Shown: positions 24,063 to 37,028 of the stretch, piece after piece
How positions within the stretch are numbered: position 1 is the stretch's first letter
Layout of the letters: every line of letters starts with the position of its first letter
NCBI GenBank assembly: GCA_032622095.1
Contig: CP136067.1
Coordinates: 46,355,549 to 46,419,548, forward strand
Direction of reading: 5' to 3'
DNA from: Siphonodentalium dalli
Taxonomy: Eukaryota > Mollusca > Scaphopoda > Gadilida > Siphonodentaliidae
DNA length: 64,000 nt
Program-made: the position numbers and the translations under genes
The notes under the pieces: generated by a model
Database searches by the model: none
Told to the model about the DNA's origin: nothing
The model's input: only the letters and a program-made list of their open reading frames with translations

Positions 24063-24146
24063 AAGCAAGTACCCACAATGACAGCAGTCATTGAGATGAC
24101 ATAAAAATGTCACGTTGAGAGATCTGACAAAGATTTCATCTCCATG

Positions 24147-24336
24147 TACAGTAATGCCCTAATTAATCCACTTCTTAACCACAGCAGAATTATGGGTAAC
24201 TTTTCAGGATTTAGTCGGAAAAATGGCTTGTTGCCATTCATCGGAAAGGCAACAAGCCATATTTCCGACTAAATCCTGAAAAGTTACCCATAATTCTGCT
24301 GTGGTTAAAAAGTCGATTAATTAGGGCATTACTGTA
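24147..24336. mobile_element. Long-hairpin MITE, family A (copy 1)
   Basis: Runs from TACAGTAATGCCCTAATTAA to the inverse AGGGCATTACTGTA. The arms (ACCACAGCAGAATTATGGGT, TTTTCAGGATTTAGTCGG, CTTGTTGCCATTCATCGG) pair along almost their full length. Non-coding. Confidence 0.85.
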
Positions 24337-24464
24337 GATGCCTTTATAAAATCAAGGCTTCCAAACTCGGTTATGTTGGTACAATATTTGGTATAGTAGA
24401 TGTCTGATGCTTCAATAATTTATTCAATAAAGACTGTTTAATCTGATTTGTCTTTTTTTAATTG

Positions 24465-24708
24465 TTAACCGGTTAATTCTATACTAAATAATTATTGATG
24501 AGTAGTTCCCTTAGGAAATGTTCAGATAATAAATTCAACAAACGACTATTATCTGAACATTTCCCTCCAATAAATATAGCTCCTTCTTCACTTGTATTAT
24601 TGTCGTCTACTTTTTTTTCCTGAACATCCCTCCAGTTGAATAATAGACCAATCCAATGAATACTTTTATAACTGACTGGGAGAATCGATTTAGTAAAGAA
24701 AGGGTTAA
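24465..24708 (-). mobile_element. TTAA MITE, family D (copy 2)
   Basis: Carries TACTAAATAATTATTGATGA at the left, an internal palindrome of AAATGTTCAGATAATA around 24520-24560, and TAAAGAAAGGGTTAA at the right end. Confidence 0.7.
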
Positions 24709-24974
24709 ATATGCTCTATATCTTCTTGGCAACACTTCCAACAAAACTTTATATGAAACAGTTTATGAGGACATTCTCAGTATTATTCCCAAAAACACAG
24801 AAGAAACATTTACAGCCATATGCACTGGGTACAGGTATTTAGATTGGAGGAATGTGGACACACCAGGGTAAACCAAGGGTTGGCCGAGAAAGAAAACAAT
24901 TTTTAAATTAGACCAAAAAACTTTAAATCCTTGCATTCAATTTCAGTGAATGTAGGATTACAGGATCATTTTTT

Positions 24975-25470
24975 TTATTACATAATTAGCCCCTAAACCT
25001 GACCTCATATGTTTTTAGTAAGACACACATGTATTATCGGCACGCACAATGATGTAAGAGTTTAGGGCAACAATGTCGATGTCAATGCTGGAACTTATTA
25101 TTATGTTAATTAGAATATATTAAATTATGATATTCGATTTGTGTTGGGTTATTTAGTGTTGACTGAGATAAACATGGGTGATAAGGGTGGTTGAACAATT
25201 TTGTCAACATGAAATAACACATTTAAAATGGAACTATATTCTTTCTTGAAGGTATCTTTACTTCCTTTACTTTGGTTGTTATAAGGAAATCAATATTAAT
25301 TTGTTTAAACCCCAGCCATTTCGAGATCGTTTTCCTTGCTAAAATGTGATTTTGTGATGAAATGGATTTCAAATTCGCCGCAATTCTATACAAAATTTAT
25401 TAACCTGGTACACTAAATTTGATTAATAAATTTCATATAGAATTGCGACTCATTAGAGATCCTCTTAATA
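24975..25470. mobile_element. Family E repeat (copy 1)
   Basis: Shares ATTAGCCCCTAAACC, AGTAAGACACACATGTATTA, GATAAGGGTGGTTGAACAAT, TTTTCCTTGCTAAAATGTGA and GCAATTCTATAC...AATTTATTAACCTGG with 60970-61598, and part with 60288-60622. The end contains a hairpin around TTCTATACAAAATTTATTAA. Non-coding. Confidence 0.65.
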
Positions 25471-25479
25471 CAATTCTTT

Positions 25480-28103
25480 CTCAGTAATATATTTATAAAA
25501 GAGGAGTGATTTCATTAACATGCATGTGTAGATATTCAGTAGAAAACACAGCAGTCCAATGTTTACTTTGGGCACATCTCTGTATTTTGGTCACAGCGTT
25601 TACCAACTTGAATTTGGGGGATAATCAAGGCTTGACGGGTAGAACTATAATATATTCTGGGTGGTTTATGCTCGGGGATACTCAACACCCAAGGTATATG
25701 TGGTCATCGCTGACATTGAGAATCAAGCAAACTGGTCAAGTTTGGAGGCCCTGAATTTATTGAACATCCTTTCTCTCGTTTGATGAAATAGTCAGATGGA
25801 GAATTGAGTTTTGATCAGCGAAAATATTGTGTAGTAAATGTATTTTTACATTGAGAGAAATTTTCAAAACTAAATAAGAAATTTCACCAGTTTGCCAGTT
25901 TTAGAGTTGAATTGAGGTGTATGCTAGTCCTAAGTGTCAAGGTGTTTTAGAGTGAAATTTGAGATATTGAATTTATTTTTTCTAATAGATAACATTCCAT
26001 TACTTTTTTATATTTATTCTTATGTCTGTCTCGTCGAGGTGTTTTGTCAGCATAATTAATCCAATTTATTTTAATTATGTTTGTCTACAAGCTCACCTTG
26101 AATTTGTTCACACATCAACTTGATAATGGTGACTTATTTAAAATATGGTTGACACCAATTCTATCACAACATTGTAACAGTTTCTACACATCGTTAATTG
26201 CACATGAATAAAATGATCAGGCAGGATAGGTCTCTGTGCCATCAAGAAAGATAACAATCAGAATCTAAAGCAAGTAATAGAATATATGTATAGGTCAAAT
26301 TAATAAGATATTATACCAGGATTTCAGGCAACAGTTTATATATGAAAGAGAGGATGCAGCCCCAACAAGTACATGAAAATATAGATTGACTTTGTTCTTA
26401 TTTTCATTATTAACTCTCCAATAATGAGATTTTGCATGTCAAAACCATTGTTATGTAAACATTACTGTTACAGTGGAATTTCCAACAAAAGTTCAATTAG
26501 TCACCAAAGTTCAATAGAAATGGTAAACATTGGAAAAAGTCAAAGCATTGAACAATATTCTGAAAATCATAGTCAGACTAAAATATTTGAACTTACACTA
26601 TTAGCATTGTTTGTTGACAAATCACTAACAGTTTTTTTTTACATACCTAAACAATGGTTTCAACATGCAAAATTTTGTTAGTCGAGAACTATCAGTAATG
26701 AATTTAAGAACAAACTTTATCTATTTATCCATGTTCTTCTTAGTGGTGTTGGTTTTACAAACATTTATTATTTTTGCACATTTACCCACTGCGAGTGCCT
26801 TTAAACCAAGTTTACTCCATTGTTGGCAGTCAGTGATACCGATCGAGATAGATGCTAATCAAGACAAGTGTCAACCCATGCCTCTCTTACTGTACATTCT
26901 GAGGACGGGATACCCTTTAGACAAGCAGTGATAGTTCACATGGCAGTGTTCATAAACCTAGATAAAATTCTTTGACTTTTCCAAAAAAATAAATATATTG
27001 ATATTTAAAGATATATTATGGACTTGTTCGGGTGCGTGAAACTGATAAGTTAGTATTCAGTCGCTATACCAACTGGAAGAATGTAGCATTCTACTAAAAT
27101 CATTGAAAATCTCAAACAAATAGACTGTACCACTCCATAGAAACCATCGTCTGAATTACGCTCAATTGTAAATATTTATTTTTCTTGATTCGGGGCGCAA
27201 TGAACCAAGGCTATGAACCAACGATCACAAATTCGCCATCAAGAGTCACTGTATTTAATTAATATGTAAGAATGACTGTGTGTTGTCAATTTGAATATAA
27301 TAGTTGTAAAAATAACTACTTTGAGCAAGATTATTCTCCATTTCAATTTATTCACTCTACCGGAGTGTTTCACATCACTTTAAACATGTCTACTTTTGAT
27401 GTTTCATGGCTTATAAAGCCTTTCTAAACTAAATACTCATTGACGGATAGTTCATAGGTCGTTTACTGAACTTATTATCAGAACATTTCCCCAAAAAGAA
27501 TATGACTTCTTCTGTACTTGTAATATCTGTCATCTGCTAAATATTTTTTGAAAACACCTCCAGATGAATAATAGGCCATTACAATGTATACTTTTATAAC
27601 GGAGTGGAAGAATCCATTTTGTATAGATAGGTTTAACAGAGTTTCCTCCCCTTCCTTCCATCTCTCCCAAGCACTTTGTCTTTAAAGCATCCATCTCGAC
27701 CAGTCACTTCCTGAGGAAATTTTATAGCCGACGCCATTAAAAGAACCAAGAAATGCCTGCAATATGTGCGGTTTTAAAAAGTGAAATCATTCTGAAGTTA
27801 TGAAGTAGAGTTTTTTTTTTAAATGAAATGTGTAGTGCATTGATTAAACAAATATTTTGCATCAACAAAATAGTAATGGAAGGTGACAAATAATGCTATA
27901 TAAAACTAACAGTTTTTATGCAAAAATAAATATTGTTCTATAGGCGGTAACATGTGAATGTTGTATGAATACTGAGGGTTGAGAAAATAAATACAAATGT
28001 TATGTGAGGAAAAATAATACCTGAATAATGTAAGTGGGGAAAATGAAATTTGGCCACAATTTACTACATATACAGCATATCAAAAAAAAAATGTTTGATT
28101 TAA
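25480..28103. other. Gene-poor stretch
   Basis: No supported gene. Overlapping small ORFs at 26424-26681 and 26665-26931 (the second with one hydrophobic segment, NFIYLSMFFLVVLVLQTFII) have no recognised relatives. A family D MITE lies at 27419-27636. Confidence 0.4.
27419..27636 (-). mobile_element. TTAA MITE, family D (copy 3)
   Basis: CTAAACTAAATACTCATTGA at the left, TTATCAGAACATTTCCCC in the middle, and AATCCATTTTGTATAGATAG then GTTTAA at the right. Confidence 0.6.
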
Positions 28104-28450
28104 TTAACCTTTTTGCTGCTATGACGTTCGTAACTATTATGGATGTAAAAATGCACGTTGTGTGCTTGCTATATGGTCCGTAGTACCTACGGGGACCTAC
28201 TTCAGCACACTAGCAGTAGGCCATTATTCATAACTGGAACTCAGAGATTGGTGCATCGGAATAACTGTATCTCGAAGTTTCAAACAGTGTATGATGTTCC
28301 ATGGATGATTCTAAACGATAATAGCCTTTCTACTGAGTCAGTTTTATGGTTATTGTGATATTCCTGTTATAATTTTCCGCTGGAAAATGGCAATAACGTC
28401 AATAGCCCAGCGCACGACGTCATAATGTCATTTAGCAGTGAAGAGGTTAA
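28104..28450. mobile_element. TTAA-flanked element, 347 bp
   Basis: TTAACCTTTTTGCTGCTATG at the left faces GCAGTGAAGAGGTTAA at the right, with ATGACGT near the left end and its counterpart ACGACGTCATAATGTCAT near the right. TTAA on both sides fits a piggyBac-type insertion. It is a single copy in this window, and the internal short ORF has no recognisable product. Confidence 0.55.
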
Positions 28451-29095
28451 TACTTTTTATTTAATTCTTTGCACTATTGTATTAGGCAGGCATACAGCTT
28501 TGTTGTAAAAGTTTCACAAAATTGTATGTCAAATCAAATTTCATAACTTAATGGTTTCAGGCAATGTGCCAATGTCTTATTTCACTTGGCTATTTTACCA
28601 CTGAAAAATTTCATGTGTCGTAACCTGGCACGATATTTGAACCAAGTCTTAGAGTAAACAAAGGAGCTATTTTGTGCGTGAGACATAGATTGGGAAAAAA
28701 TCTTTGACAATCAATTGTAAGCCACGAGTTGTTTTCTGATTTTGAGCATATAATCTTCAGTTTGAACTTCTCATTGTTCTTTATCTAGAGACATACTGCT
28801 TTGATACAAGAAACAACAGTTGTGAGGTTTAGATTCACTGACTTCAAGACTAAATTATTCTATGAGTGGCAATCAAGCTTCGGATAATTTGTAGGTATTG
28901 AACCTGCATAATACAGACTTTAAGTTGATTACTTTTCAGATTTAGCCGCCGACTAAAGAACTTAATGAATTTCTTTAAGAACATTGATTAGAAAAAGACA
29001 AGAGGTATGACAACAAGTTTCATTATTGGCTGATGTCTACCCCATAGATGAAAGTGGCTGACCAGAACAAGTAGATGAGGCCTAAGCAGAATGAG

Positions 29096-29214
29096 GTCCC
29101 AAGAGGGTGAATTTAGTGATGCTAGCCCACCAAAGCGGGATAGCGTCACTAAATTCACCCTCTGGGGACCTCATTCTGCAAATGACAGGCACACTAAACT
29201 CAGACTTGATCAGG
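29096..29214 (+). mobile_element. GAGGTCCC hairpin MITE, family C (copy 1)
   Basis: An ~85 bp hairpin: GCAGAATGAGGTCCCAAGAG through GTGAATTTAGTGATGCTAGC and back, ending GGGGACCTCATTCTGC. The tail AATGACAGGCACACTAAACT matches the full-length copy at 59257-59646. Confidence 0.75.
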
Positions 29215-31016
29215 AAACCAAATTTTGAGATCTAGATGCTCTGAGATTGAATTCCCATCATTACAGGAGAAAATTAAATAGCTCTTTGAGGGCATACTAT
29301 GTACTGTGGAAGTTTTAAGAGAAACTAGATTGGCCTACAGGTTTATGAGGAATTTAAGTTTTTCCACATTTCCCCAAGACAAATTTCATTTGAATTTATA
29401 CGAGTTCCCATTGTGATATAAAATTGTATTGAGGAGATTCACTAACCCCTTTCCCTAGGTTTTCTTGATAAAACAAGTGTACGAATTATACCAACTAATC
29501 AATTTCATATTACTCCTATAATTCAATTTCAATGGTTACAATTTTAAATTTTTTAAGCTCAGTGCAAGCAGAGGAAGAGAATGTTCAGAGACAAACAACA
29601 ACAGAAAGATAGCTTCCATTGTGAGTTAGGAAAGTTAGTTAGTTAGAATAGGAAATGGTTTTGTTAAAACTCAGGACTAGCACTGAAAATGACGAACGGA
29701 ACAATTTTTTTTACAAAATTCTGGAATTTCTTATAAATCTGGTTGCCTTTCATCTATGGTCATTCTGCCATGCATAAAGAACACCAGTCTCTTGATTGTT
29801 GAAATTATAAGATTTAATACAGGGGATCCTTACTAGTATGTATATCGTCATAGAACAGTTGGAGACCTTGGATTAGTAATACAGGAATATAATGGATATC
29901 TAAGGTATATCTGTTAAGAAGGAATATCTTTCCCCAGCTAAAATTAAAGAAAATTCAATTGTATACATCTTATAGGAGTTACGATGTCACGACTGTTATT
30001 TGTGTTTCTGGCTATAATTTTCAGTGTCCTCTATTCGTAAAGTCATTTCCAATCACCAAGCGTGATCTTGAGTGACCCCCCCCCCCAAACTCTCGTTGCG
30101 AGGCTGACAAAAATTGGAGGTGTACAAAATAAATAGATTTCAAATATGAAAATCTAAAAGCTCTGAGCTTTTGAGGATGGGTTCCTCTGCTCAAATCATA
30201 TATTTTTCGCCCCAAAGCGGAAGAAATAGTAACTTAGGGGTGTTTGATCAGAAGGGTATCTGTAACAGACACAATGTAACAGACACAATGTAACAGATGC
30301 AACAGATTTGTCTGAATTGTCCTTAAAGAAGCCATTGGTGGTATCCATATATAATTTATCAAATAAATAATGTTTTGGTTGTAACTGATATATGGGAAAA
30401 GGTACCCTCTCTGTTAAGTACACATAAATAGAACAATATACTTCAGTGAATATTTCCTTATCATTTGAAACATAAATTATGTGAAATACTTTTCTGAATC
30501 AGCAATACTATAGAAACAGCATCAATTAAAATGGCAACAAAAACTCTTCTTTTGATAATAATAAGATTTCTTAAGGAAAAAAAATCTTTGCTTCCAAATA
30601 CTTTGATGAAACAATAAAATCCTGATTAAAGAGGTAATGAAAATTGGTCATTGAGAGAATGGAAATAAAATAAAATGGCACATGTTCACATGTTCACACT
30701 AATATTGCACAGAAATTAAAAGATAAAAATAAACAAACTGGCTCAAATCAATAGAAAAATAGAAAAACAGTGAATAAATTACAAGTTCTCCAAAACAACA
30801 ATTGAATGAATCAAACATGATATTACTGAAACAAAAGTTGATAGCAGCTCCTACACACGTGTTTTATGTAGATTACATGCTAACTTGGGAGAAATGGTTT
30901 CCTTCTCCAGGAATCGGGTAATCATATTTTATATTTGTAGTCATTAATTCCATGGGTCAAAATAATGTATTCGTAATAAATTACATTGAGAATTTTAGAG
31001 TATTTTTATTACTTTT
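29215..31016. other. Gene-poor stretch
   Basis: No gene supported. A degraded family G fragment lies at about 30100-30262 (AAATCTAAAAGCTCTGAGCT, GGTTCCTCTGCTCAAATCAT). The rest is AT-rich and unassigned. Confidence 0.4.
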
Positions 31017-31280
31017 TTAACCCTTCCATGACTGGAGCTTCCTGAATTTTTGCTTAAAATCCTGTGCCAATGCATTATCTTATATATGCGAGTCTCTCAT
31101 ATGGGGCCTCACATATATAAGAGAATGCATTGGCCTGACAATATTTTCCTTGACCTTGTAAGCCAATGCATTCTCTTATATATGCGAGGCTCCCTATGGG
31201 GAAACTCAAATATATAAGAGAATGTACTGCCAAAGGGTCTTTAAAGCTGCAACAGCATGGTTCTATCATGAAAGGGTTAA
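31017..31280. mobile_element. piggyBac-type TTAA MITE, double-hairpin family B1 (copy 2)
   Basis: TTAACCCTTCCATGACTGGA ... CATGAAAGGGTTAA. Two hairpins with arms GCATT-CTCTTATATATGCGAG are separated by TGACAATATTTTCCTTGACC. Confidence 0.8.
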
Positions 31281-32696
31281 AATCATAACCAAATATGTTT
31301 TTATTTGAATTTAGAAAATTTATCAATCTTTTATATCAAAGATACTCTTTGATAGATTTAATCTAGTAATTAGTTGGGTAAAAATGTGGGTAAACAAGTT
31401 TACATGGAAATGATCAGAACTGGCACATCCTGTATTCAACTATAATAGTGTGCATGGATATTGTTGTATTGTAAATTCAATGAAAGAGGCACAACCAAAA
31501 TAGGATATTGCAACAGTGATAGAAAATAGTGTTACACATAAAGTACTAAATTTGGCTTTGTAATGAAAAAATACATTCAAATGGTTAATTAGTCCATGTT
31601 ATGAATGATTGATCATGCAACCTGTTAATGTCACTCAGAAAGACATACTTATGTCAACATTTAGTAAATTAATCTCGCACAAAATATTGCAAAACAAATT
31701 TACATGAAGTTTTTTCATTTGCTTCATTAATGTTCATATTAATGTGCATCAAGATATGCCATTCCAAGTTTAAGCAAAACCAGAGATACAGCCAAATTTT
31801 GCCAAGTCGAATCGCTTGGGACTGACATATTATTTTGAGTTATCTAGTCCTTCGGCTTAACCATTTTGCCCCTTCCCAAATGCGAGACTTATTTTGATCG
31901 TTGAAAGCACAGGTCCAATTCAGAAATACAGTCATCAGCTTGTTTGCCACTGCTAAACATATTTTCAAATAGACATCTTATTTTATGAAAACAACGAAGA
32001 CTATTTAATGATGTTTAACAAATTAATATGGAAACATGAACACTACAAGGACTTAAGTCAGTTTGGCACATATATGCCATTCTGGACTCTTTGAGTCGAC
32101 CCTTGACCTAGAAATGGTACAAAATCTGACGAGGTTTGCCAAATGACGTACATGCATGAAATTTGTGTGTAAAGGACGTAGACATATTAAACTGTTAGAA
32201 TTGGGAATGAATAATTAAAAAGTTTTATTACTACAAATACCTGCTGAAATACGATTGATGCAGTACCGTTGTAGATTTACTATATAATATACAGCCACAT
32301 TTCGACGTTGTATGATTGATTTTGCAAAGTCAAATTCAACTATGATAGTTGAATTTCAGATGTGCCAGACCTGATTGTGGGATATAGTGGTATAGATATA
32401 CATGTTTACTTGCGACTATAGCAAACTATAACAATTTTTTTTCAAAATATGAAATGAGCCAACAGAAGAAATACTTTATTACGCAATTAGTGAATTGTCA
32501 AAATAAGAAGAAATTCTCATATCAAAAGGGTTTAAAATGGGAAACTAACTACATCAAGTCAAACTGTAACAGAATAATAATGGTTTTGGATAACTCCAAA
32601 CAAATAAATTACAAATGAAATTGAAATTTCCATGGATGGTCTTTTCCAATGTACCCTTTTCAAATTGCTGCAATGTAAGTTGATAGTTGTAACAAG
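31281..32696. other. Unassigned sequence
   Basis: I see no exon, RNA gene or matched repeat here. Confidence 0.35.
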
Positions 32697-33084
32697 TTAA
32701 CCCTTTACCCAACAAAACGGCCAAATAAAGCTTCAACAGCCTAAAATATCTTCGGTCTGTCTCAATAGAACCATACAAATATGGATATCATTGGAACCGG
32801 CTCCTTGACCACATTGTGTTAGTTACAGTTATGCCCTGTGCCAATGCATTCTCTTATATATGCGAGTCGACCATAGGTTGCCTCGCATATATAAGAGAAT
32901 GCAATGGCCTAAAAAATATCTTTTTTTAACACTTTTTACCATTTTTTCTTAATCTTTAACAATTTTATAATTTTTAATGTGTTAAGCCAATGCATTCTCT
33001 TATATATGCGAGGCGACCTATGGTCAACTCGCATATATAAGAGAATGCATTGACACAGGGCCCTTCTGTTGGGTAAAGGGTTAA
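32697..33084. mobile_element. piggyBac-type TTAA MITE, double-hairpin family B2 (copy 1)
   Basis: TTAACCCTTTACCCAACA at the left is the inverse of TGTTGGGTAAAGGGTTAA at the right. Inside are AAATATCTTCGGTCTGTCTC and two hairpins, each CATTCTCTTATATATGCGAG followed by GTCGACCATAGG-type loops and the return arm, with an A/T-rich spacer between. TTAA ends plus CCCTTT-type inverted repeats are the piggyBac hallmark. Confidence 0.88.
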
Positions 33085-33344
33085 TCAGCAAAAAACTCAA
33101 ATTTGATGATGAACATGGCAATAACACCAATACTGGTGGATAATCTGGAGCTTGGTGGATTAATTAAATGAATATCTCATGGGCATGGAGTCGATTTATA
33201 TGATCGATACCAGTTTGAAAAGCTGAGACTTGTTCAACAGAGTTTGGATGAATTTATTTGCTGGGTTTGCACTGTCGGTGGCCATATTGGCAATATTATT
33301 TTGCAAATTGGCAAACAAAATCTCATTTTGGCCAAATCTTTGGG

Positions 33345-33702
33345 GCAGTTTGAAGTCTGTTAATTTCTCGAGATCTGGGACACTAATTTAGTCTGCCTTG
33401 TGCTCAAACAGATAAATTGCGGGTGTAAGATGGATAACTCTAAAATCAAGTGGTTATTATTGTTAATAACTAACCACTTGATTTTAGAGTTATCCATCTT
33501 ACACCCGCAATTTGTCTGTTTGAGCACGAGGCAGACTAAATTAGTGTCCCAGATCTCGAGAAATTAACGAATTTCAAAAATTGATATCTGATCACTCTGA
33601 GCTTTGATGTGTGGATTCCTCGACTCAAATCAAATTTTTTTACCTCCGAAGCCAAAGAAATAGTAATATAGGAGCGTCTGGTCGGATTGAGTACCTTTAA
33701 AA
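33345..33702. mobile_element. Family G MITE rearranged as a near-perfect palindrome (copy 6)
   Basis: From about 33359 to 33568 the sequence folds on itself: TTAATTTCTCGAGATCTGGG, TAGTCTGCCT, CTCAAACAG, GGTGTAAGATGGATAACTCT and AAAATCAAGTGGTTA, then the inverse of all of these with very few mismatches. The right part runs on to TCGGATTGAGTACCTTTAA. Confidence 0.85.
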
Positions 33703-33841
33703 CCTGAATGAAAAGTATTTTAAAAAAAAACAACTATTAAATACACCTAAATGTAAAAATTTAGATCTATGGAATATCTTGGATTAGCTTTTGGGAGATG
33801 TATACAAGTCTGATCCATCTTAGACTTTCAAACTGGGCTGC

Positions 33842-34053
33842 TACAGTAATGCCCTAAATAATCTACTCCTTAACCAAGCAGAATTATGGGTAATTTTTCA
33901 GGATTTAGTCGGAAATATGGCATGTTGCCATTCATTGGAAAGGTCACCGAGATTTCCAATGAATAGCAACAAGCCATGTTTCCGACTAAATCCTGAAAAC
34001 TTACCCATAATTCTGCTGTGGTTAAGGATCAGATTATTTAGGGCATTACTGTA
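33842..34053. mobile_element. Long-hairpin MITE, family A (copy 2)
   Basis: TACAGTAATGCCCTAAATAA ... AGGGCATTACTGTA with long pairing arms. The arm centre near 33945 is modified. Confidence 0.88.
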
Positions 34054-34962
34054 CATTAATGGTAATAATGAAGGAATGGGATGATCAATGAATGTATGAC
34101 TGGTACATTTATACAATATGGAAGCATAAGTGACGGAACGACGATGATGATGAATATGTTTAAAACATTTGATGACTTCGATGAACAGAATACTCTACTG
34201 GATCACGATATGATTAAAATGACGGATAACGATGCAAGATGAGGACGGTCAGTTTGAAGATTTGGTGTAGTTCACCTATGGTAAGAATATATGTAACTTA
34301 AACTAAACAATGGGAGCCCCTTTTTCTACTTGGGGCCACTAAGTTGCTGGACACTTTTAAGTCTATAAGGTGCCTTATCTTGACAAAGTTAAAAGTATAC
34401 ATTTTTGTTCATAGACATAGTTTAACCTGCTGTTCATAACAAAATAGCAGCTCATTTTTTTGAGATATTGCTTGATGTAAAGGTTCGAATGCCAGTTCTT
34501 CGATTTTGAAAAATATAGGTGCAGTTTCATTTGGGATTTTGTTGCATACGCAGGTGAAGTGGCAAACCTTTCAAACTGACGCATTCAGATCTGCAAATAT
34601 CACAATAAATCTATTAATAGAGAGCCGAAGATTATCTACATGTACGAGTAACTTGTAACAGTTGAATTATCAATTGATTAGATGCATGTCAACACATCTA
34701 CAATAATTCATTTAATCCATGGCTGCCATATTATATATAAGACAACAAAGACATATTCTACTTATCCAATTTATATTTTCTGTATTTGGCTGCCATTCCA
34801 GGAACATTGCAAGGCAGAATATTTCCCGCTTGTGACTGTTTCGGAAACTTCTAACAAATGACACGAAGTCAGAAGACTGAACACTAACCATAACAATATT
34901 CTGTAAAATGAACCAAAAATAATGGTCTATTCTATAGAAAACATTTTTGATAAACATTTCCA
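34054..34962. other. Unassigned sequence
   Basis: No supported feature. (GAT)-rich imperfect runs lie near 34140-34240. Confidence 0.35.
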
Positions 34963-35362
34963 TTAACCCTTTACCCAACAAACCGGCCAAAACTGGCCAA
35001 ATAAAGCTTCAACAGCCTAAAATATCTTCGGTCTGTCTCAATAGAACCGTACAAATATGGATATCATTGAAACCGGCTCCTTGACCACATTGTGATAGTT
35101 ACAGTTACGCCCTGTGCCAATGCATTCTCTTATATATGCGAGTCGACCATAGGTCGCCTCGCATATATAAGAGAATGCATTGGCCTAACAAAAATCTTTT
35201 TTTAACACTTCTTACCATTTTTTCTTACATTCTTTAACAATTTTATAATTTTTAATGTGTTAAGCCAATGCATTTTCTTATATATGCGAGGCGACCTATG
35301 GTCGACTCGCATATATAAGAGAATGCATTGGCACAGGGCCGTTCTGTTGGGTAAAGGGTTAA
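34963..35362. mobile_element. piggyBac-type TTAA MITE, double-hairpin family B2 (copy 2)
   Basis: Same architecture as 32697-33084, with TTAACCCTTTACCCAACA ends, two CTCTTATATATGCGAG hairpins and a small internal duplication of GGCCAAA near the left end. Confidence 0.88.
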
Positions 35363-35616
35363 CAGGAGTATTTGTTCTGCCACAAATTACATGCACATGT
35401 AGCTTCCCTTAAGCTCTCTCATACTAATATCCACATAACACAACATTCGCTAAGTACACAGCCTCGACACATTCATACATACTATTATCATTTCGTGTTC
35501 TCGAAATAGAAAAGAAAACAAAAAAATACCAAGGACCCTGCGAAATTTGGAGAATCAATTCAGAATATGAAACTGTTATCAGGTTCGATTCAAGATTGGT
35601 TGTCTACTTTTTCAAC

Positions 35617-35833
35617 TACAGTAATGTCCTAGATAATCGACTCCTTAACCACAGCAGACTAATGGGTAATTTTTCAGGATTTAGTCGGAAATATGGCTTG
35701 TGGCCATTCATTGTAAAGCTCTCACTGAGAGCTTTCCGATGAATGGCAACAAGCCATATTTCCAACTGAATCCTGAAAAATTACCCATAATTCTGCTGTG
35801 GTTAAGGAGTCGATTATTTAGGGCATTACTATA
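35617..35833. mobile_element. Long-hairpin MITE, family A (copy 3)
   Basis: TACAGTAATGTCCTAGATAA ... TTTAGGGCATTACTATA. The arms meet at GCTCTCACTGAGAGC near 35720-35735. Confidence 0.88.
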
Positions 35834-36061
35834 CATCAGAAAATGTGTATAATCGCGATGTTTGCTCCAGAAGAATGAGAGAAACTGAGATTGTCACACC
35901 ATGCTGGTCAGTTATTCATTTTGGTTGTATGTTAAACGCAAAACATCGCAAAAAAATAGACAAGATTGTATTACATCAAAATCAAAAATGTATGATTCGC
36001 AGGTCTCTTAAAAACTTCAATAAATAATATTAACAACATTCACCACAAATAACTTACGGCA

Positions 36062-36212
36062 AGGCCTCAAAATATCGTACTGGACATTTGTAGAATGAGG
36101 TCCCCAGAGGGTGAATTTAGTGATGCTAGCCTGCTGTGCAGGGTAGCATCACTTAATTCACCCTCTGGGAACCTCACTCTCCAAATGTCCGGCACCATAT
36201 TTTGAGGCCTGC
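36062..36212. mobile_element. GAGGTCCC hairpin MITE, family C (copy 2)
   Basis: Arms AGGCCTCAAAATATCGTACT, GGACATTTG, AATGAGGTCCCC and GAGGGTGAATTTAGTGATGC return as their inverse. The loop is near GCCTGCTGTGCAGGGT. Confidence 0.8.
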
Positions 36213-36221
36213 TAACAGCTT

Positions 36222-36350
36222 CAGGTTCAACAATCGGTTGTTTGTTGAACTTATTATCTGAACATTTCCCCTCAATAAACTCCTTGTGCATTGGTATGAT
36301 CTATCACCTTGATTATTTTTCTGAAAATCAATCGAGATGAATAATAGTCA
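36222..36350 (-). mobile_element. TTAA MITE, family D (copy 4, partial)
   Basis: Contains GTTGAACTTATTATCTGAAC then ATTTCCCCTCAATAAA and GATGAATAATAGTC. Both ends are degraded. Confidence 0.5.
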
Positions 36351-36654
36351 AAGGTTCCGGCAGGGCCTTGGATTCAAGGTTACTTGTGCTCACAAATACT
36401 AACAGTGTAGTTGCCATAAACACGCTATGACAACAAACGTGATTTATGATTATGAACACAAGAAACATATACCACGTTCATTCTCGTTCTCGTACAGAAC
36501 ACAATGGAAAGATTTAACAGGATAATTCTATCAGGAATGATAAATTTCCATAGAGGAAAACAGACCAAGTTTCTACTGTCTCTAGAATTCTCTTTAATTT
36601 TTCTCTGTAATGTTATGTCTAATTTAATTAGAAGAAATGTCTAATGCATTATCT

Positions 36655-36822
36655 TTAAAGATAGTGTATCTCTTATGGCCCATAATTACAACAACAACAT
36701 AATGTTTTAAAGAAATTACAAATAAAATTTCAGATATTAATTGATATAATTTTTTCCAGGCAGGTGTCCTCGATTCATTTCTCTTATTTTAATACTTGCT
36801 AGTAGAGATACACTATCTTTAA
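36655..36822. mobile_element. 168 bp MITE with TTAAAGATAGTGTATCTCT ends
   Basis: The left end TTAAAGATAGTGTATCTCT (19 bp) and the right end AGAGATACACTATCTTTAA are perfect inverted repeats flanked by TTAA. The middle is AT-rich. Single copy in the window. Confidence 0.8.
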
Positions 36823-37028
36823 TATGACATAATATAATTTTCTTTAAAGTAAAAACTTTTAAATTAAAATAGGGATGGAAAGAAATCCCAAGCCACAAAT
36901 AACTTTCTTGGCCACAGAGAATGACAAAAAGGGCTCAACACTCGGTTTGTTCTGACACATAAACATCTGTGTCAAGAATAAATTATGTCAGAATCTAATG
37001 AACTCCTGGACACAGTAGAAACTAGACC

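Noticed and set aside
24656-24871. 71-codon plus-strand ORF
   Set aside because: Its first part is the end of a family D MITE, and the remainder has no recognisable motif.
26424-26931. Two overlapping small ORFs, one with a hydrophobic segment
   Set aside because: AT-rich DNA, no recognised family, no splice or neighbour support; kept only as a note in the region entry.
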